A stretch of 64,000 bases of DNA, from contig CAVTIA010000014.1 in assembly GCA_963734635.1 (NCBI GenBank), positions 62,001-126,000 on the forward strand, read 5' to 3'. The translations under genes were made by a program, and so were the position numbers. This document shows positions 25,683 to 35,581 of this stretch, one piece after another (the first letter of the stretch is position 1; the number at the start of each line of letters is the position of its first letter). This DNA is from DATCJA01 sp963734635 (lineage in GTDB: Bacteria > Acidobacteriota > Vicinamibacteria > Vicinamibacterales > UBA2999). Under the pieces are notes generated by a model. It saw only the letters and a list, made by a program, of their open reading frames with translations, was not told where the DNA came from and made no database searches.

Positions 25683-27479
25683 CTAGTCCACTGGCTTGAG
25701 GGGAATGTACGCGCCTTGAAGCGGGACTCCCTCCATCTGCACTGAGTGGCCCTTCACCGGCGGTAAATCCTGGAACAGGAAATCCCACTTCCAACGCTCG
25801 GATGGATTGGACGCTTGAAGCCAGTTGCGCGCGGGTACCGGTCGCGTGAACACGAGGCCGGCCGCGTCTACGTAGGACGTTCCAGGCATCGCCGCTGCAA
25901 GCGCCTGGCGAACGTCGGTGGCGTCGCGATACGGCAGCGTCAGGCCGAGCGACCGTCCGATATTGGTCAGGATCTGCCAGTCTTCGAGGGCTTCGCCAGG
26001 CGGCGCGATTGCGCGTGATGCTGCCTGCACACGCCCTTGATCATTGGTGTAGATGGCGTCCTTTTCCACGAATGCAGCGCCCGGCAGCACGATGTCGGCC
26101 GCAGCGGTCAACGCGGACGTTACGACACCCTGGACGATCAATACAGGAAGCAGCCCCTTCCGACGCGCATCCGCGATCCAGGCAACGTCGCCAAGTGTGT
26201 CCGGCCCAGGATCGATCACATAGAGCGCTTTCACCCGGCCGCCTTCAACGGCCCTTCGCAGCTCGCTCAGGTCTGCAGTGCCTTCGTTTCCTCGACCTAC
26301 CGCGTAGCCAAGATCGCGCGCGCCGTTTACGTTGGGAGCGTCCGTCTGCGGCACCTTGAATTTGCTGTGTGGCGGCTGCGATTTTCGGCTGGTTTTCCAG
26401 CTGACGGCCGTCGCCCCGAGTCCGTTATTACCCAGCAAGGCGGTCACGAGCTCTTTCAGCACGAAGAGCTCTTCAGTTGCCGCGTGGGCGGAAACAAGGA
26501 ATCGCAGCGAGCTCGCGGCGACCGCCTCCTGCAAGCGATCGCGAAGCTTTGGCTGCACGTCGCGCCAGCTCGCGGGCTCGAGAGCGGTGCCGTTTCTCAT
26601 CAGTGGCCGACGGAGGCGTGTCTCGCCTTCGATCCAGTGGTAATCGAACCGGCCGATATCACACATCCAGAAGCCGTTGACATCGGGGTTGTACCGCGGC
26701 GTCATGCGGATGAGCCGCGATCCTTTCGCCCACTCCGGCTTTCCCTTCAGCCAGGCGCTCGTACTACAGCCCTTTGAGCAGAGCGTGCAAATCGTGTCAA
26801 CCACACCGGGGTTGTCCCAGGGGCGGCTCTTGAAGCGATAGTCCTTGGTGAGGATGGCGCCTACGGGACAGATGTCCATGAGATTGCCGGATATCAGCGA
26901 ATGGACCCCCTGCTCCTGAAACGTGGCAATCTCGCTTCCGTAGCCGCGATCGACGATGGCGATCTGCGCATCGTCGTCGATTTCCTTCATGAACCGCACA
27001 CACCGCGTGCACAGGATGCAGCGGTTCCGATTGAGCATCAACGTGGGTCCGAAATCGACGTCGGCTTTCACGCCCTCGCCGTCGAAGACGCGACGCGGAA
27101 AATCCATTCGGCTTTCCGCGGGCCCGAACGTGTACGAAAAATCCTGAAGCGGGCACTCGCCGCCCTTGTCGCAGACGGGGCAGTCGAGCGGATGATTAAT
27201 CAGAAGAAATTCAAAGACGCCGGCACGCGCGCTGACGACTTCCGCGTCACGCGTCAGGACGACCATCCCGTCGGTGCAGATCGTCGAACACGACGTCTGC
27301 AGTTTCGGCATCTTTTCGATCTTGACCACACACACACGGCAGGAGCCGTCGATACTGATACCGGGGTGGTAGCAGTAATACGGAACCGAGATGCCCGCTT
27401 CGATGGCAGCCTGGAGAACCGTCTTGCCTTTCGCCACCGTGACCGGACGACCGTCTATCGTCAGCGTCACCGTTTCCAT
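25683..27479 (-). CDS. nuoG: NADH-quinone oxidoreductase subunit G-like iron-sulfur protein
   Basis: A 598-residue protein. The N-terminal [2Fe-2S] ferredoxin domain has cysteines in CYHPGISIDGSCRVC. The His/Cys cluster motif HPLDCPVCDKGGECPLQDF follows. Two further 4Fe-4S motifs are CILCTRCVRF with CPVGAI, and CTLCSKGC near residue 235. The molybdopterin-like C-terminal part is short and diverged (about 270-560). This is the electron-entry subunit of complex I or of related NAD-linked enzymes. It is isolated: no other nuo gene is in the window, and ccdA follows instead. Confidence 0.85.
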   Translation of the reverse strand: METVTLTIDGRPVTVAKGKTVLQAAIEAGISVPYYCYHPGISIDGSCRVCVVKIEKMPKLQTSCSTICTDGMVVLTRDAEVVSARAGVFEFLLINHPLDCPVCDKGGECPLQDFSYTFGPAESRMDFPRRVFDGEGVKADVDFGPTLMLNRNRCILCTRCVRFMKEIDDDAQIAIVDRGYGSEIATFQEQGVHSLISGNLMDICPVGAILTKDYRFKSRPWDNPGVVDTICTLCSKGCSTSAWLKGKPEWAKGSRLIRMTPRYNPDVNGFWMCDIGRFDYHWIEGETRLRRPLMRNGTALEPASWRDVQPKLRDRLQEAVAASSLRFLVSAHAATEELFVLKELVTALLGNNGLGATAVSWKTSRKSQPPHSKFKVPQTDAPNVNGARDLGYAVGRGNEGTADLSELRRAVEGGRVKALYVIDPGPDTLGDVAWIADARRKGLLPVLIVQGVVTSALTAAADIVLPGAAFVEKDAIYTNDQGRVQAASRAIAPPGEALEDWQILTNIGRSLGLTLPYRDATDVRQALAAAMPGTSYVDAAGLVFTRPVPARNWLQASNPSERWKWDFLFQDLPPVKGHSVQMEGVPLQGAYIPLKPVD

Positions 27480-27494
27480 GTCTGGCTCATCTTA

Positions 27495-27568
27495 CCAACT
27501 CCCAACTTCCAACTCCCAACTCCCGACTCCCAACTGATTCCTGATCCAGCCCTGATCCCTGATTCCTG
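27495..27568. repeat. Heptanucleotide tandem repeat tract
   Basis: Six consecutive copies of a 7-base unit, mainly CCAACTC with one-base variants, occupy 27495-27536. A second imperfect unit (ATTCCTG/ATCCCTG) runs to 27568. The tract is intergenic, between nuoG and a divergent small gene. A related CCAACTT/CCAACTC tract occurs near 53283. Confidence 0.8.
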
Positions 27569-27651
27569 GGGCGTGAAACCTGAGGTTTTGGAAGGTTCAG
27601 CTTGACGGCGTGGCGTGACCGGCCCTAGAGTCGGCGAAAGCGGAGGTGCGC

Positions 27652-28081
27652 ATGGAAGCAGCCCGCCGGCGGTTCGAATCGTTTGTCGAATGGGCGCTGG
27701 CCGTTTCCTTCATCGCCGCTCTGCTGGGCATCGGGTCGGTTGTCGTTCGAGAAATTCGCACGGTCAACGCGGTGACTCCCGTCATTGCGCGTGAGCCGAC
27801 TCAGACGTCGCCAGTCCCCGCTGGCGTCCCGTCTCGCGCTGTGTCGGTCCCAATACTGCTGCTTGAAGACGGCAATCAGGTGCGCATCGGCGACAGTGCT
27901 GCGGCCATCACCTCACGTCTCGGACGCCAGGCCGAGGTTCGTGCACCCGATGATCGACCACGCGCCGACCGGCGAGCGGCTGATTCGTTTCTACAACCAT
28001 GGCGGGACACAGTTCAGTCTCGTGTTCGAAGCCGCTGGGACGAGTGGGGAGATGCGACTCGCCGCGATATATCTGCAGTGA
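27652..28081 (+). CDS. Small single-pass membrane-anchored hypothetical protein, split by a +1 frameshift
   Basis: The first frame starts at the ATG at 27652 (CGGAGG five bases upstream) and encodes an N-terminal membrane helix (ALAVSFIAALLGIGSVVV) and an exported linker ending VSVPILLLEDGNQVRIGDSAAAI. The second frame continues PMIDHAPTGERLIRFYNHGG and FSLVFEAAG to a stop at 28081. Dropping one C from the CCC at 27946-27948 joins them into about 142 residues. The family is not recognised. The frame change could be an assembly error. Confidence 0.6.
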
Positions 28082-28132
28082 CCGCGGCAGCTGGAAGTCT
28101 CGAGTTCCGAGTCTTGAGCGTACGAGCGGCGC

Positions 28133-30796
28133 TCAGAATCTCTCGAACATTGCAACCGCGGCGTAGTCACGGTTGACAAGCACCTGCTTGACCGGACCAC
28201 CAGCGGGCGAGGTCCACTCGACGCGCTGCTCGGTCACAGGTACTACGACATCGCGTATTCGCCCATCCGTGTAGACGATAGACACAGTAACGGGTACGTC
28301 GAAGGTCACATCGCCGACCTGTTCGAAACGGACGGCCACTGTGCCAGGCTGCGACGTCGTCGTATAGCGGAGCCGGGGAATCTGGACGCCGTAGATCCAC
28401 TGTCGGAAGAACCGGTCAAGCGGCTTTCCCGACTCGGCCTCGAACGCGGTTCGCAGGTCGTCCGTGCCGCTCTTTTTAAATTTCTGGTCCGTGTAAAAGC
28501 GGCGTATGCCGCTGAAAAACGCCTCGTCGCCTATCAGTCGGCGAAGCATGTGCAGCACCGCCGCACCCTTGTTGTACACAAGAGCCCGAAACACCCGCCG
28601 GTCGTTCTTGATGTGGCCCAGTCTGGAGCCGAGTGAAATCGGCCCTTCTTCGGATTCTGCGATCGCCCACCGGCGAAACTGGCGGAGCATGTCGACGAAC
28701 GTTCGTTCACCTCTGGCATGCTGCGCGTACAAAGCGGCAAAGTACTGGGCGAACCCCTCGCTGAGCCATTGCTCGTGATAATTGCGCCAGCCGACCGCCT
28801 GACCCCACCACTGGTGGGCGAGCTCATGGGCCACGAAGAACTCAGGAAAGCCGGAGAAAGCGGCGGGATCACTGCGCCACGTGTACCGTGACGTCGGAAG
28901 AGGATTGTTCAACACCGCCATGTAGCCGGGACTGTGGCCACCCGGCAATTCGTCCTCGACCAGCGCGACAGTCATCGACGCGTACGGCAAGTCCCCAATC
29001 ACCCCCGTGTAGTAGCGCATGATGGACTCGACGTCATCGGTCAGGGCGCGACCACTGCTTTGCTGCCGGGGGTTGGCGTCGATCGCAATGCGCAGTTCCG
29101 CCTGGCCACCTGAACTCGGATTGGTGTCGACAGCGATCGTACGTTCGGCGACGCGAGCGAACTTGCTCACCACGACTGCAAAGTAGCGCAGAGGTTCGCG
29201 TGCCGTGAAAACGAAGGAACGGCCGTCGGTCAGCGTGAGAAGGTCGCGCAGCGTGACCTCATCGCCAACGCGCGGCAGCCCGCTCGCGGCGCATCCGTAG
29301 CCGTCAGGAACGATCACCCTCAGCGTTGCCGTCGCGTAATCCGGGATGGGGTTCTGCGGGTACCAGTACGATCGGCTGCTCAGAAGAAAATTCGGCTCCG
29401 GCGGAATGAGGAGCGGAGGGTCGTCCCGGCGATTTTCGCTTTGCACCCCTTCGTCTTCGATGTCCTGCGGAGTGATGCGGCCGGCATAGGTGACAAGGAG
29501 CGTCAGTTCTGCACCGCTACGCAGTGGGACCGGAAAATTCACGATTATGTTGTCTGCATCGCGGACGCGAAGGTGAAGCAGCCGCCCGTACTCGACGCTG
29601 ACGATGTTGCGCACGGCGAGCTCGTCGGAGAGGCGGAGCATGAGGGAGGACAGCTCCGGGGAACGCGTGCGGATACGCATTCGGACGCGGCCTTCGAGGC
29701 GCTCGGTTTCCGGAGAAATGTTCGCCTCGATGTCATAGTCGAGGACGTCGTAGTCGCGCCTGTCGTCTTCGTTGAATGACAGTCCGCCGTTGGCGGCGCG
29801 GCGCGGCGCGGACGGGTATAGCGCAATCGTGTGTCGATCGTCGCGGTCGAGGAGCGTGATGTCCTCGGCCTGCGTTGCCGTTCGCATGTACGTGAGTGTG
29901 CCGTGGCGTCTGGTCCGGACTTCCGCGAGGAAATCACCGGCGGGCGGCAGCAGGTACCATGGCTCGCTGCTCAAGTCGCGCAGGTCGAGGTTGAATGACT
30001 TCGGCCCCTCGCGCGCCAGAATCTCCTGCGCACGCCGCAGCTCGCGCTGGTTTACCGGCGACGGCGTCAGGCTCGCGACGCTGGCCCGCTGCTCGTACTC
30101 TCCTGGATTCAGGCGTACGAACGCCGATTCGAACGGCGCCTGCAGCGACTCGGCGCCCGAGAAGATTCGCAGCTGGCCTCGCTCGGTTTCGGGTCCCGGC
30201 GTGAACTGCATCACACCGCGCCCGAGAAGGACGAGGCCAGTGACGCCGGTTTCGCTTTCTATCTGGAACACGGAGCCATCGGCGAGCGTGACGACCAGAT
30301 CCTCAGCGGTGATGGTGAAATTTCGCGCCGCAAACTGAACCGACGAGTTGAGCCGCAGCCGGAACAAGCCGTCGATCGAGGTGAGGACCTGCGCTCCCGT
30401 GATGCGCCAGGTGTCGTCGGCGCCACCGGTTGGACGGCGAACGTCGACGAGCACCGTGACGATGCGGGCGCGCGCCGGCGTTTCCGTGTACAACTCCGCC
30501 ATGAGGCGGTAACCGTCCCCGGGCAGCGCTCCGACAAGGGGCGTCCGGTCGCGCTCCGCAACGACGGCGCGACGCGTTTCAGGCCTGAACAGATACTCTC
30601 TGAAATTCTGCAGATCGTCGGAAGGAAAGGTTGGAACGAGCAGCGAAGGAAGCCCGGCTGGGTCCCCTCCCTGCATCAGCATCTCGAGGCGCGCCAGTAA
30701 CGCATTGACGCCGTCGGGCGGCGGTGTCTGCGCTGTGGCGGGGCACGTGCACGCGAGCGCCCCCGCGATCAAGAAAGCCAGGCGGCGACTCATCAC
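28133..30796 (-). CDS. Secreted M1-family metallopeptidase
   Basis: An 887-residue exported protein with a signal peptide (LAFLIAGALACTCPATAQ). The gluzincin motif HELAHQWWG lies near residue 655 and the third zinc ligand Glu lies in WLSEGFAQYFAALY, as in M1 aminopeptidases. A long N-terminal region of about 350 residues has no obvious M1 similarity and may be a lineage-specific beta domain; the M1 N-terminal beta domain follows (YDVLDYDIEANISPETERLEGRVRM). The C-terminal part is short and ends at the carbohydrate-like beta domain. GxMEN-type substrate residues are not obvious: GHSPGYMAVLNN occupies that position. It probably works in the periplasm. Confidence 0.85.
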   Translation of the reverse strand: MMSRRLAFLIAGALACTCPATAQTPPPDGVNALLARLEMLMQGGDPAGLPSLLVPTFPSDDLQNFREYLFRPETRRAVVAERDRTPLVGALPGDGYRLMAELYTETPARARIVTVLVDVRRPTGGADDTWRITGAQVLTSIDGLFRLRLNSSVQFAARNFTITAEDLVVTLADGSVFQIESETGVTGLVLLGRGVMQFTPGPETERGQLRIFSGAESLQAPFESAFVRLNPGEYEQRASVASLTPSPVNQRELRRAQEILAREGPKSFNLDLRDLSSEPWYLLPPAGDFLAEVRTRRHGTLTYMRTATQAEDITLLDRDDRHTIALYPSAPRRAANGGLSFNEDDRRDYDVLDYDIEANISPETERLEGRVRMRIRTRSPELSSLMLRLSDELAVRNIVSVEYGRLLHLRVRDADNIIVNFPVPLRSGAELTLLVTYAGRITPQDIEDEGVQSENRRDDPPLLIPPEPNFLLSSRSYWYPQNPIPDYATATLRVIVPDGYGCAASGLPRVGDEVTLRDLLTLTDGRSFVFTAREPLRYFAVVVSKFARVAERTIAVDTNPSSGGQAELRIAIDANPRQQSSGRALTDDVESIMRYYTGVIGDLPYASMTVALVEDELPGGHSPGYMAVLNNPLPTSRYTWRSDPAAFSGFPEFFVAHELAHQWWGQAVGWRNYHEQWLSEGFAQYFAALYAQHARGERTFVDMLRQFRRWAIAESEEGPISLGSRLGHIKNDRRVFRALVYNKGAAVLHMLRRLIGDEAFFSGIRRFYTDQKFKKSGTDDLRTAFEAESGKPLDRFFRQWIYGVQIPRLRYTTTSQPGTVAVRFEQVGDVTFDVPVTVSIVYTDGRIRDVVVPVTEQRVEWTSPAGGPVKQVLVNRDYAAVAMFERF

Positions 30797-30831
30797 AGTA
30801 CCCGTCCGATGCTATCGCATCCTCAGTGCGT

Positions 30832-32014
30832 TCATATCACACCCAGGGTCGTCCCCACGTTCTTGAAGCAATCAAGCGCAAACTCGAGCTGGTCCCGGGT
30901 ATGTGTCGCCGTCACGATCGTGCGGACGCGCGCCTTCCCGTGAGGGACGGTTGGAAAGCCGATCCCCTGCGCAAATACGCCCTTTTCGAACAGCTGATCG
31001 GAAAGCGCCATAGCCAGTGTCGCCTCGCCGACGATGACGGGGGTGATGGGGCTTTCGCTGGCCCCGGTGTCGAAGCCAAGCGCCTGAAGCCCGCTTTTGA
31101 AGAAACGGGTGTTCTCCCATAGCTGGTTCATCAGATCCGGCTCGGTTTCCATCACCTCGATGGCTGCCAGGCATGCCGCCGCGACGGCCGGGGGATGAGA
31201 GGTCGAAAACAAGAACGGGCGAGCGCGGTGGTACAGGAATTCAATGAGTGATCGGGACCCTGCCACGTAACCGCCCAGCACGCCGAGCGCTTTCGACAGC
31301 GTGCCCACTTGCACGTCGACACGGCCGTGAAGGTCGAAATGGTCAATCGTGCCGCGTCCGTGCTGTCCAAACACACCGCTTGCGTGGGCGTCATCCACCA
31401 TCATGATGCAGCTGAATTCTTCGGCAAGATCGCACAGATCCGGCAGCGCGCCGAGATCGCCATCCATGCTGAATACGCCGTCGCTGATGAGAAGCTTTCG
31501 CTGTGTGCGCGGCAGTTCTTCGACGATACGCCGCGCCGCCGCGACGTCGCGATGCGGGAAGACCTTGATGGTCGAGCGGCTCAGACGCGCGCCGTCGATG
31601 ATGCTGGCATGATTCAGCTCGTCGGAGATGATGGCGTCATCGCGTCCAAGAATCGCCGCCACCGTCCCCGCATTTGCGGCAAAACCGCTTTGAAACACCA
31701 CCGCTGCCTCGGTGCGCTTGAACTGCGGCGAGTTTCCGTTCGAGCTGCATGTGGATGTCCATGGTGCCCGCAATGGTTCGGACCGAACCTGAACCCACGC
31801 CGCGGGTTCTGATCGCTTCAACCGCACGCTCTCGCAGCTTCGGGTGGGTTGTGAGGCCGAGATAGTTGTTCGAGGATAGATTGACGACGACGCGGTGGTC
31901 GATCGAAGTCCGCGCCTTCTGCTCGTCGTCGAGTACCCGCAGGCGGCGGTACGTCCCCTGGTCGCGCAGCGCCTGGATCTCGGACGCAAGATAGTCGAGC
32001 GGATCGCGTCGCAT
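30832..32014 (-). CDS. PLP-dependent alpha-oxoamine synthase (glycine C-acetyltransferase/KBL-type), split by a +1 frameshift
   Basis: The N-terminal frame starts at the ATG at 32014 (PLDYLASEIQALRDQGTYRRL ... VNLSSNNYLGL ... GVGSGSVRTIAG) and the C-terminal frame continues FKRTEAAVVFQSGFAANAGT. The catalytic Lys is in TLSKALGVLGGY, with Asp-Ala-His in VDDAHASG. One extra C at about 31723-31730 separates the frames; repaired, the protein is about 393 residues, normal for the family. Members condense an acyl-CoA with an amino acid; 2-amino-3-ketobutyrate:CoA ligase and 8-amino-7-oxononanoate synthase cannot be separated here. A TATACT -10 box lies six bases before the ATG. Confidence 0.83.
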
Positions 32015-32082
32015 CGCGCAAGTATAGGACGGGCCAGTGGCGGGTAACCGTCAATCCTTGGCGCGCTCGCGCGGGCAGTGCT

Positions 32083-32466
32083 TCAGAAAAGCAAGATGTA
32101 GGTCCAGGGCGCGATCGCGACCGACAGGTAAATGCCGGCGAGAAACGCAACGACGCTATGAACGCGCCCTATGTATAGACAGATGCCGAGACCGCTCGCG
32201 GCGATCTTCGCGACTAGCAGGCCGGGAGCGTGGCCGAGATGGATCATGAGCGCCGCAACGATGGGGTTCGCTTCGGCATGAATCCCGAACGCCGTTACTC
32301 CGACGTAGGTACACACACCGTCCAGTAACTGAGTGAGAAGAAATATTCCCAGTGCGGCATCGCCGAACCTTGGCCACATGCATGAGGCAGCCTGGACTTT
32401 CGGTACAGAGGGGCAGAACGCGAATAAAGAAGCTGCGTGGGCGGTAGCCGTCATGTTGCTGGACAT
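32083..32466 (-). CDS. DUF5658-type small membrane protein
   Basis: About 127 residues with three or four hydrophobic helices. The conserved-looking part is LTQLLDGVCTYVGVTAFGIHAEANPIV, typical of DUF5658 proteins, followed by LLVAKIAASGLGICLYI and a final SVAIAPWTYILLF. The function of the family is unknown. The start is chosen at the ATG at 32466; a GTG at 32490 is also in frame. Confidence 0.7.
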   Translation of the reverse strand: MSSNMTATAHAASLFAFCPSVPKVQAASCMWPRFGDAALGIFLLTQLLDGVCTYVGVTAFGIHAEANPIVAALMIHLGHAPGLLVAKIAASGLGICLYIGRVHSVVAFLAGIYLSVAIAPWTYILLF

Positions 32467-32532
32467 GATGAGAGGCAACAGCCGTACCACCCACGGCGTC
32501 GCGCCTCTCGCAAACGGTGAGTCTGTCTTAGG

Positions 32533-34521
32533 TCAGCGCGGCAGGAGAAGCAGCAGATCGGATCCGTCGCGGAACAGCTCGGTGGCTCCGGCGGCGGCCA
32601 ATACTTGTGCGGTGGCTTCGCCCTCGCCATCTCGGTACGCAGCCTGATGGAGAATCAGGTGAGTTGCACCCGTCGAGCGCAACGCCTCGATCGAGACGTC
32701 GGCATGCCGCGGAATTTCGGAGAGCGCTGTGATCAAGCGTCCATAGTGGGGAGGGTAAAACCCGCTGTACCCGTTGACCAGCGGACGCCAGTGGACGACC
32801 GAATAAAACATCGCACGCAGATCGAAGTCGGGTGGTCCCAGTGGAAGCTCTATCAGCACTGCGTCGGACGGCTGCGCTGCGAATTCACGATACACGGCGG
32901 GCGCACGAGCCGGTCGAAACAGTCGTGCCTCCGGAGTATTGAAGTCACGAAGCGCATACGCGCCATTGACAATGAATGGCAGGCGAGTGCCCTCGAGGAC
33001 GGCGACGACGGCCGCGACGATCAGGATCGCGCGTCCGAACCGCGCTTGTGACACCCACGCGGCGCCGTAGCCAGCCAGCGCGGCAAGCGCTAACGCCACG
33101 ATCATCGCGAACCGCGCGGGCACGCGCACACCGTCGAATCCAGGAACGTGTTCGAGCAGCAGCCGGTAGGGAGCGACGATTTCGACGGGACGCCCCAGCG
33201 ACTGCGGTATCGGACCAAGCGACAGCCACATCGCTGCAAGCAGCACGGCGACAAGATAACCCCGCTCGCGCAGGAATACACGGCTCCGGGCGCGTGCCGT
33301 CGGCGATACGAGCAGCAGCAGCGCAAACGCCACGGCGGCGCGCAGCAGCAGCTGGTTGACGTTGCTCATGCGCACCACGAACAGGCCTGTGTCGAACGAG
33401 ATGCGTCGCAGAAGAAGCGTTGCCATTGCGGCGATGCCATGCGCGATCGCCGCCGCAGCAAAGAGCCACGCAAGCCAGCGTGTGACGACGCCAGCGGCTT
33501 GAGGTAGGCGGAGGCCTTCAGGCCTCCGGCGATCCACAACCACGATCCCGATGATTGCGAGCAGTACTGCCACGAAACCCGGGAACAGCTCTCCCTCAGG
33601 CTTGGGGAACGCCTGCATCAGCGTGCCCCAGAGTTGTTGCTCGCCCGACGCAGTGCCGTACGAGTACACGTCGGCGGAAAAACGGAACACTTCGTTCAGC
33701 GACCGTTCGGCAAATCCCTGGCCACGCAACGCGCCGTACGGCAGCAGAAACGGCGCGGTCATAGCCGCGACCGCGAGCGTAGCGCCTGAAAGCTCCAACC
33801 AGATGCGTCTGTTCCGCCAGAGCCCAAGACGCCCGACTTGCCAGAGCGCGAACGCGACGGCAAACGGCATGAAGAAAAGCAGGTAATAACCCGACGACAA
33901 GTTCTGGGCCACGAGCGCGAGCGTCGCGCCCCCGAGCGGACGAAGCCGCCGCGTGTGAAAGTACCGCAGCAGTCCGTACAACACGAACGGCATCCATTGG
34001 GAAGTGAGGACCTGCAGGTGCCCTGATTGCGGCAGCCGATACGGCGCGAATGCGAACAGCAGGCCGGCGATGAACGCAGCCAGCGTGTTGCCGGTCAGCT
34101 CGCGTACGAGCAAGTACATGCCGAGTCCGGCGAGGACGATCGAAGACAGGAACAGCAGGTTGTAGCAGAGGATCGGATTTCCGCTGATCAGCCACACCGG
34201 AAAGATCTGGATCGCCTGGGGGATCAGATGCTCCGAGTACGCGAGAGCGAGCGGAGCGGGATGGAAGATGTTGGCGTCGAAGAAAGTCGCGATCCGAGAG
34301 AAATCGCCGGCCAGAATGTGTCGGATCTGTTCACAGTCCCACGACAGAATCCACATGTTCAGGATCGAGTCGCCGAGGTCCCATGGGACATCGCGAGTGA
34401 GCCCTCGCACGAGCGGCCACGTTGCAGCGAGTGATGTCACCAGATACACGACCCCTACGGACCACGCCCGGCCTATCCATCGAGGGTGGTCGGAATGTTC
34501 GGGGTCTTGCCGGGAGGACAT
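32533..34521 (-). CDS. Large polytopic membrane protein, GT-C-glycosyltransferase-like
   Basis: About 662 residues with at least ten membrane helices and a soluble C-terminal domain of about 150 residues. The first periplasmic loop carries acidic residues (RDVPWDLGDSILNMWIL), similar in position to the catalytic Asp of GT-C (PMT/ArnT-like) enzymes that use lipid-linked sugars. This is a structural resemblance, not proof of activity. A REP-like palindrome (33503-33530) is translated in frame as RRRPEGLRLPQ between two helices. The ATG at 34521 overlaps the stop of the AI-2E-type gene (TGATG), so the two are translationally coupled. Confidence 0.65.
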   Translation of the reverse strand: MSSRQDPEHSDHPRWIGRAWSVGVVYLVTSLAATWPLVRGLTRDVPWDLGDSILNMWILSWDCEQIRHILAGDFSRIATFFDANIFHPAPLALAYSEHLIPQAIQIFPVWLISGNPILCYNLLFLSSIVLAGLGMYLLVRELTGNTLAAFIAGLLFAFAPYRLPQSGHLQVLTSQWMPFVLYGLLRYFHTRRLRPLGGATLALVAQNLSSGYYLLFFMPFAVAFALWQVGRLGLWRNRRIWLELSGATLAVAAMTAPFLLPYGALRGQGFAERSLNEVFRFSADVYSYGTASGEQQLWGTLMQAFPKPEGELFPGFVAVLLAIIGIVVVDRRRPEGLRLPQAAGVVTRWLAWLFAAAAIAHGIAAMATLLLRRISFDTGLFVVRMSNVNQLLLRAAVAFALLLLVSPTARARSRVFLRERGYLVAVLLAAMWLSLGPIPQSLGRPVEIVAPYRLLLEHVPGFDGVRVPARFAMIVALALAALAGYGAAWVSQARFGRAILIVAAVVAVLEGTRLPFIVNGAYALRDFNTPEARLFRPARAPAVYREFAAQPSDAVLIELPLGPPDFDLRAMFYSVVHWRPLVNGYSGFYPPHYGRLITALSEIPRHADVSIEALRSTGATHLILHQAAYRDGEGEATAQVLAAAGATELFRDGSDLLLLLPR
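33503..33530. repeat. REP-like palindrome inside the polytopic membrane protein gene
   Basis: GGTAG is followed by GCGGAGGCCT, loop TC, and AGGCCTCCGGC; only the outermost base pair of the stem is broken. This is a single unit without a partner. It encodes a charged loop, which may explain why the insertion was tolerated. Confidence 0.75.
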
Positions 34522-35573
34522 CAATCAGCCGATGCCTCGGGGAACAGCTCTTCGAAGACCACCCGAAGGATGGCGGCCGTCGGCACGGCGAGGATCGCTC
34601 CGACGACGCCGAGCAGGGTGCCACCAATGAGCAGCGCAACGATCACACCGGCGGCATTGATACCTACCTGGCGCTCCATCACCTTCGGGACGAGCACGTG
34701 GTTCTCAACCTGTTGCTGCACGAAGAAGAACGCTGCGACGGCGAGTGCCTTCGCTGGCGAGATCGTGAAGCCAACCGCGACTGCTGGCACGGCCGCAAGC
34801 AGCGGTCCGACGATCGGAATCATTTCGCCGATACCGGCGATGAGCGCGAGTACGTAGAAAAATGGCACGCCCAAGAGAAACAGTCCCAGCGCGGCCGAGC
34901 AGGCGATGATGGCACCGAGGAGCAGCTGCCCACCCAGCCATGCGCTCACCTTCCCCGACACCTGCCGAAGCGCGCGCTCGACACGCGGGCGCTCCGTGCG
35001 TGGAAACAATCGCACGAAGGCGTGAACGAGCGTGTCGGAATCGATGAGCAGATAGAACGCAAGAATAAGGATGGTGACGAGTCCGAATATGCCGCCTACG
35101 AAGCCCCAGACGGCACTGACAATCGTATCGATGGCATCGGCACCGCCGACAGGCGACTGCGCAATCGCTTCCTGAAGCGACAACTCCCGAGTGAGCAGGC
35201 CACGCTCGATGAACCACAGTTGCCAGTCGTGCAGCATCTTGGGGAATGCCGCCCACAAGTCACGCGCCTGAGTCAGCAGCGGGCCAATCACGAGACGTCC
35301 GAATGAGATGATGACCGTGAGGAATAAGAGATAGATGATCAGAATCGCGGCCCATCGCGGCAGTTGGCGGCCCGGGATGAGTCTCTGGCGCTCGACGACG
35401 GCTACGAGAGGCGCAAGACCTATTGCGAGCAGTGCGCTGACGTAGATCAGCATCAGCGGTCCGCGCACCAGATACGCCGTCCAGACGAGGATGACCGTGA
35501 TCGTGAGGCTGGCTAGGGCGTATCGAATAAGCGCGCGCGCGTCGTCGCGAGGAGAAGCGGGGTCGGGAGTCAC
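34521..35573 (-). CDS. AI-2E/YdiK-type family transporter
   Basis: A protein of about 350 residues with roughly seven to eight membrane helices. Characteristic parts are the N-terminal ALASLTITVILVWTAYLV, a long central amphipathic region, and FYVLALIAGIGEMIPIVGPLLAAVPA, which contains the E-IP-GP signature of the family. A final VQQQVENHVLVPKVM is also conserved. Members export AI-2, indole or sodium/protons. The start is a GTG at 35573, only 8 bases past the aminotransferase stop; longer in-frame sequence to 35834 is antisense to that gene. It forms an operon with the downstream membrane protein. Confidence 0.85.
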   Translation of the reverse strand: MTPDPASPRDDARALIRYALASLTITVILVWTAYLVRGPLMLIYVSALLAIGLAPLVAVVERQRLIPGRQLPRWAAILIIYLLFLTVIISFGRLVIGPLLTQARDLWAAFPKMLHDWQLWFIERGLLTRELSLQEAIAQSPVGGADAIDTIVSAVWGFVGGIFGLVTILILAFYLLIDSDTLVHAFVRLFPRTERPRVERALRQVSGKVSAWLGGQLLLGAIIACSAALGLFLLGVPFFYVLALIAGIGEMIPIVGPLLAAVPAVAVGFTISPAKALAVAAFFFVQQQVENHVLVPKVMERQVGINAAGVIVALLIGGTLLGVVGAILAVPTAAILRVVFEELFPEASAD

Positions 35574-35581
35574 CCTATTTG

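Noticed and set aside
27495..27568. Heptamer tract as a CRISPR array or origin iterons
   Set aside because: Units are contiguous without spacers, and no initiator gene or DnaA-box cluster is nearby.
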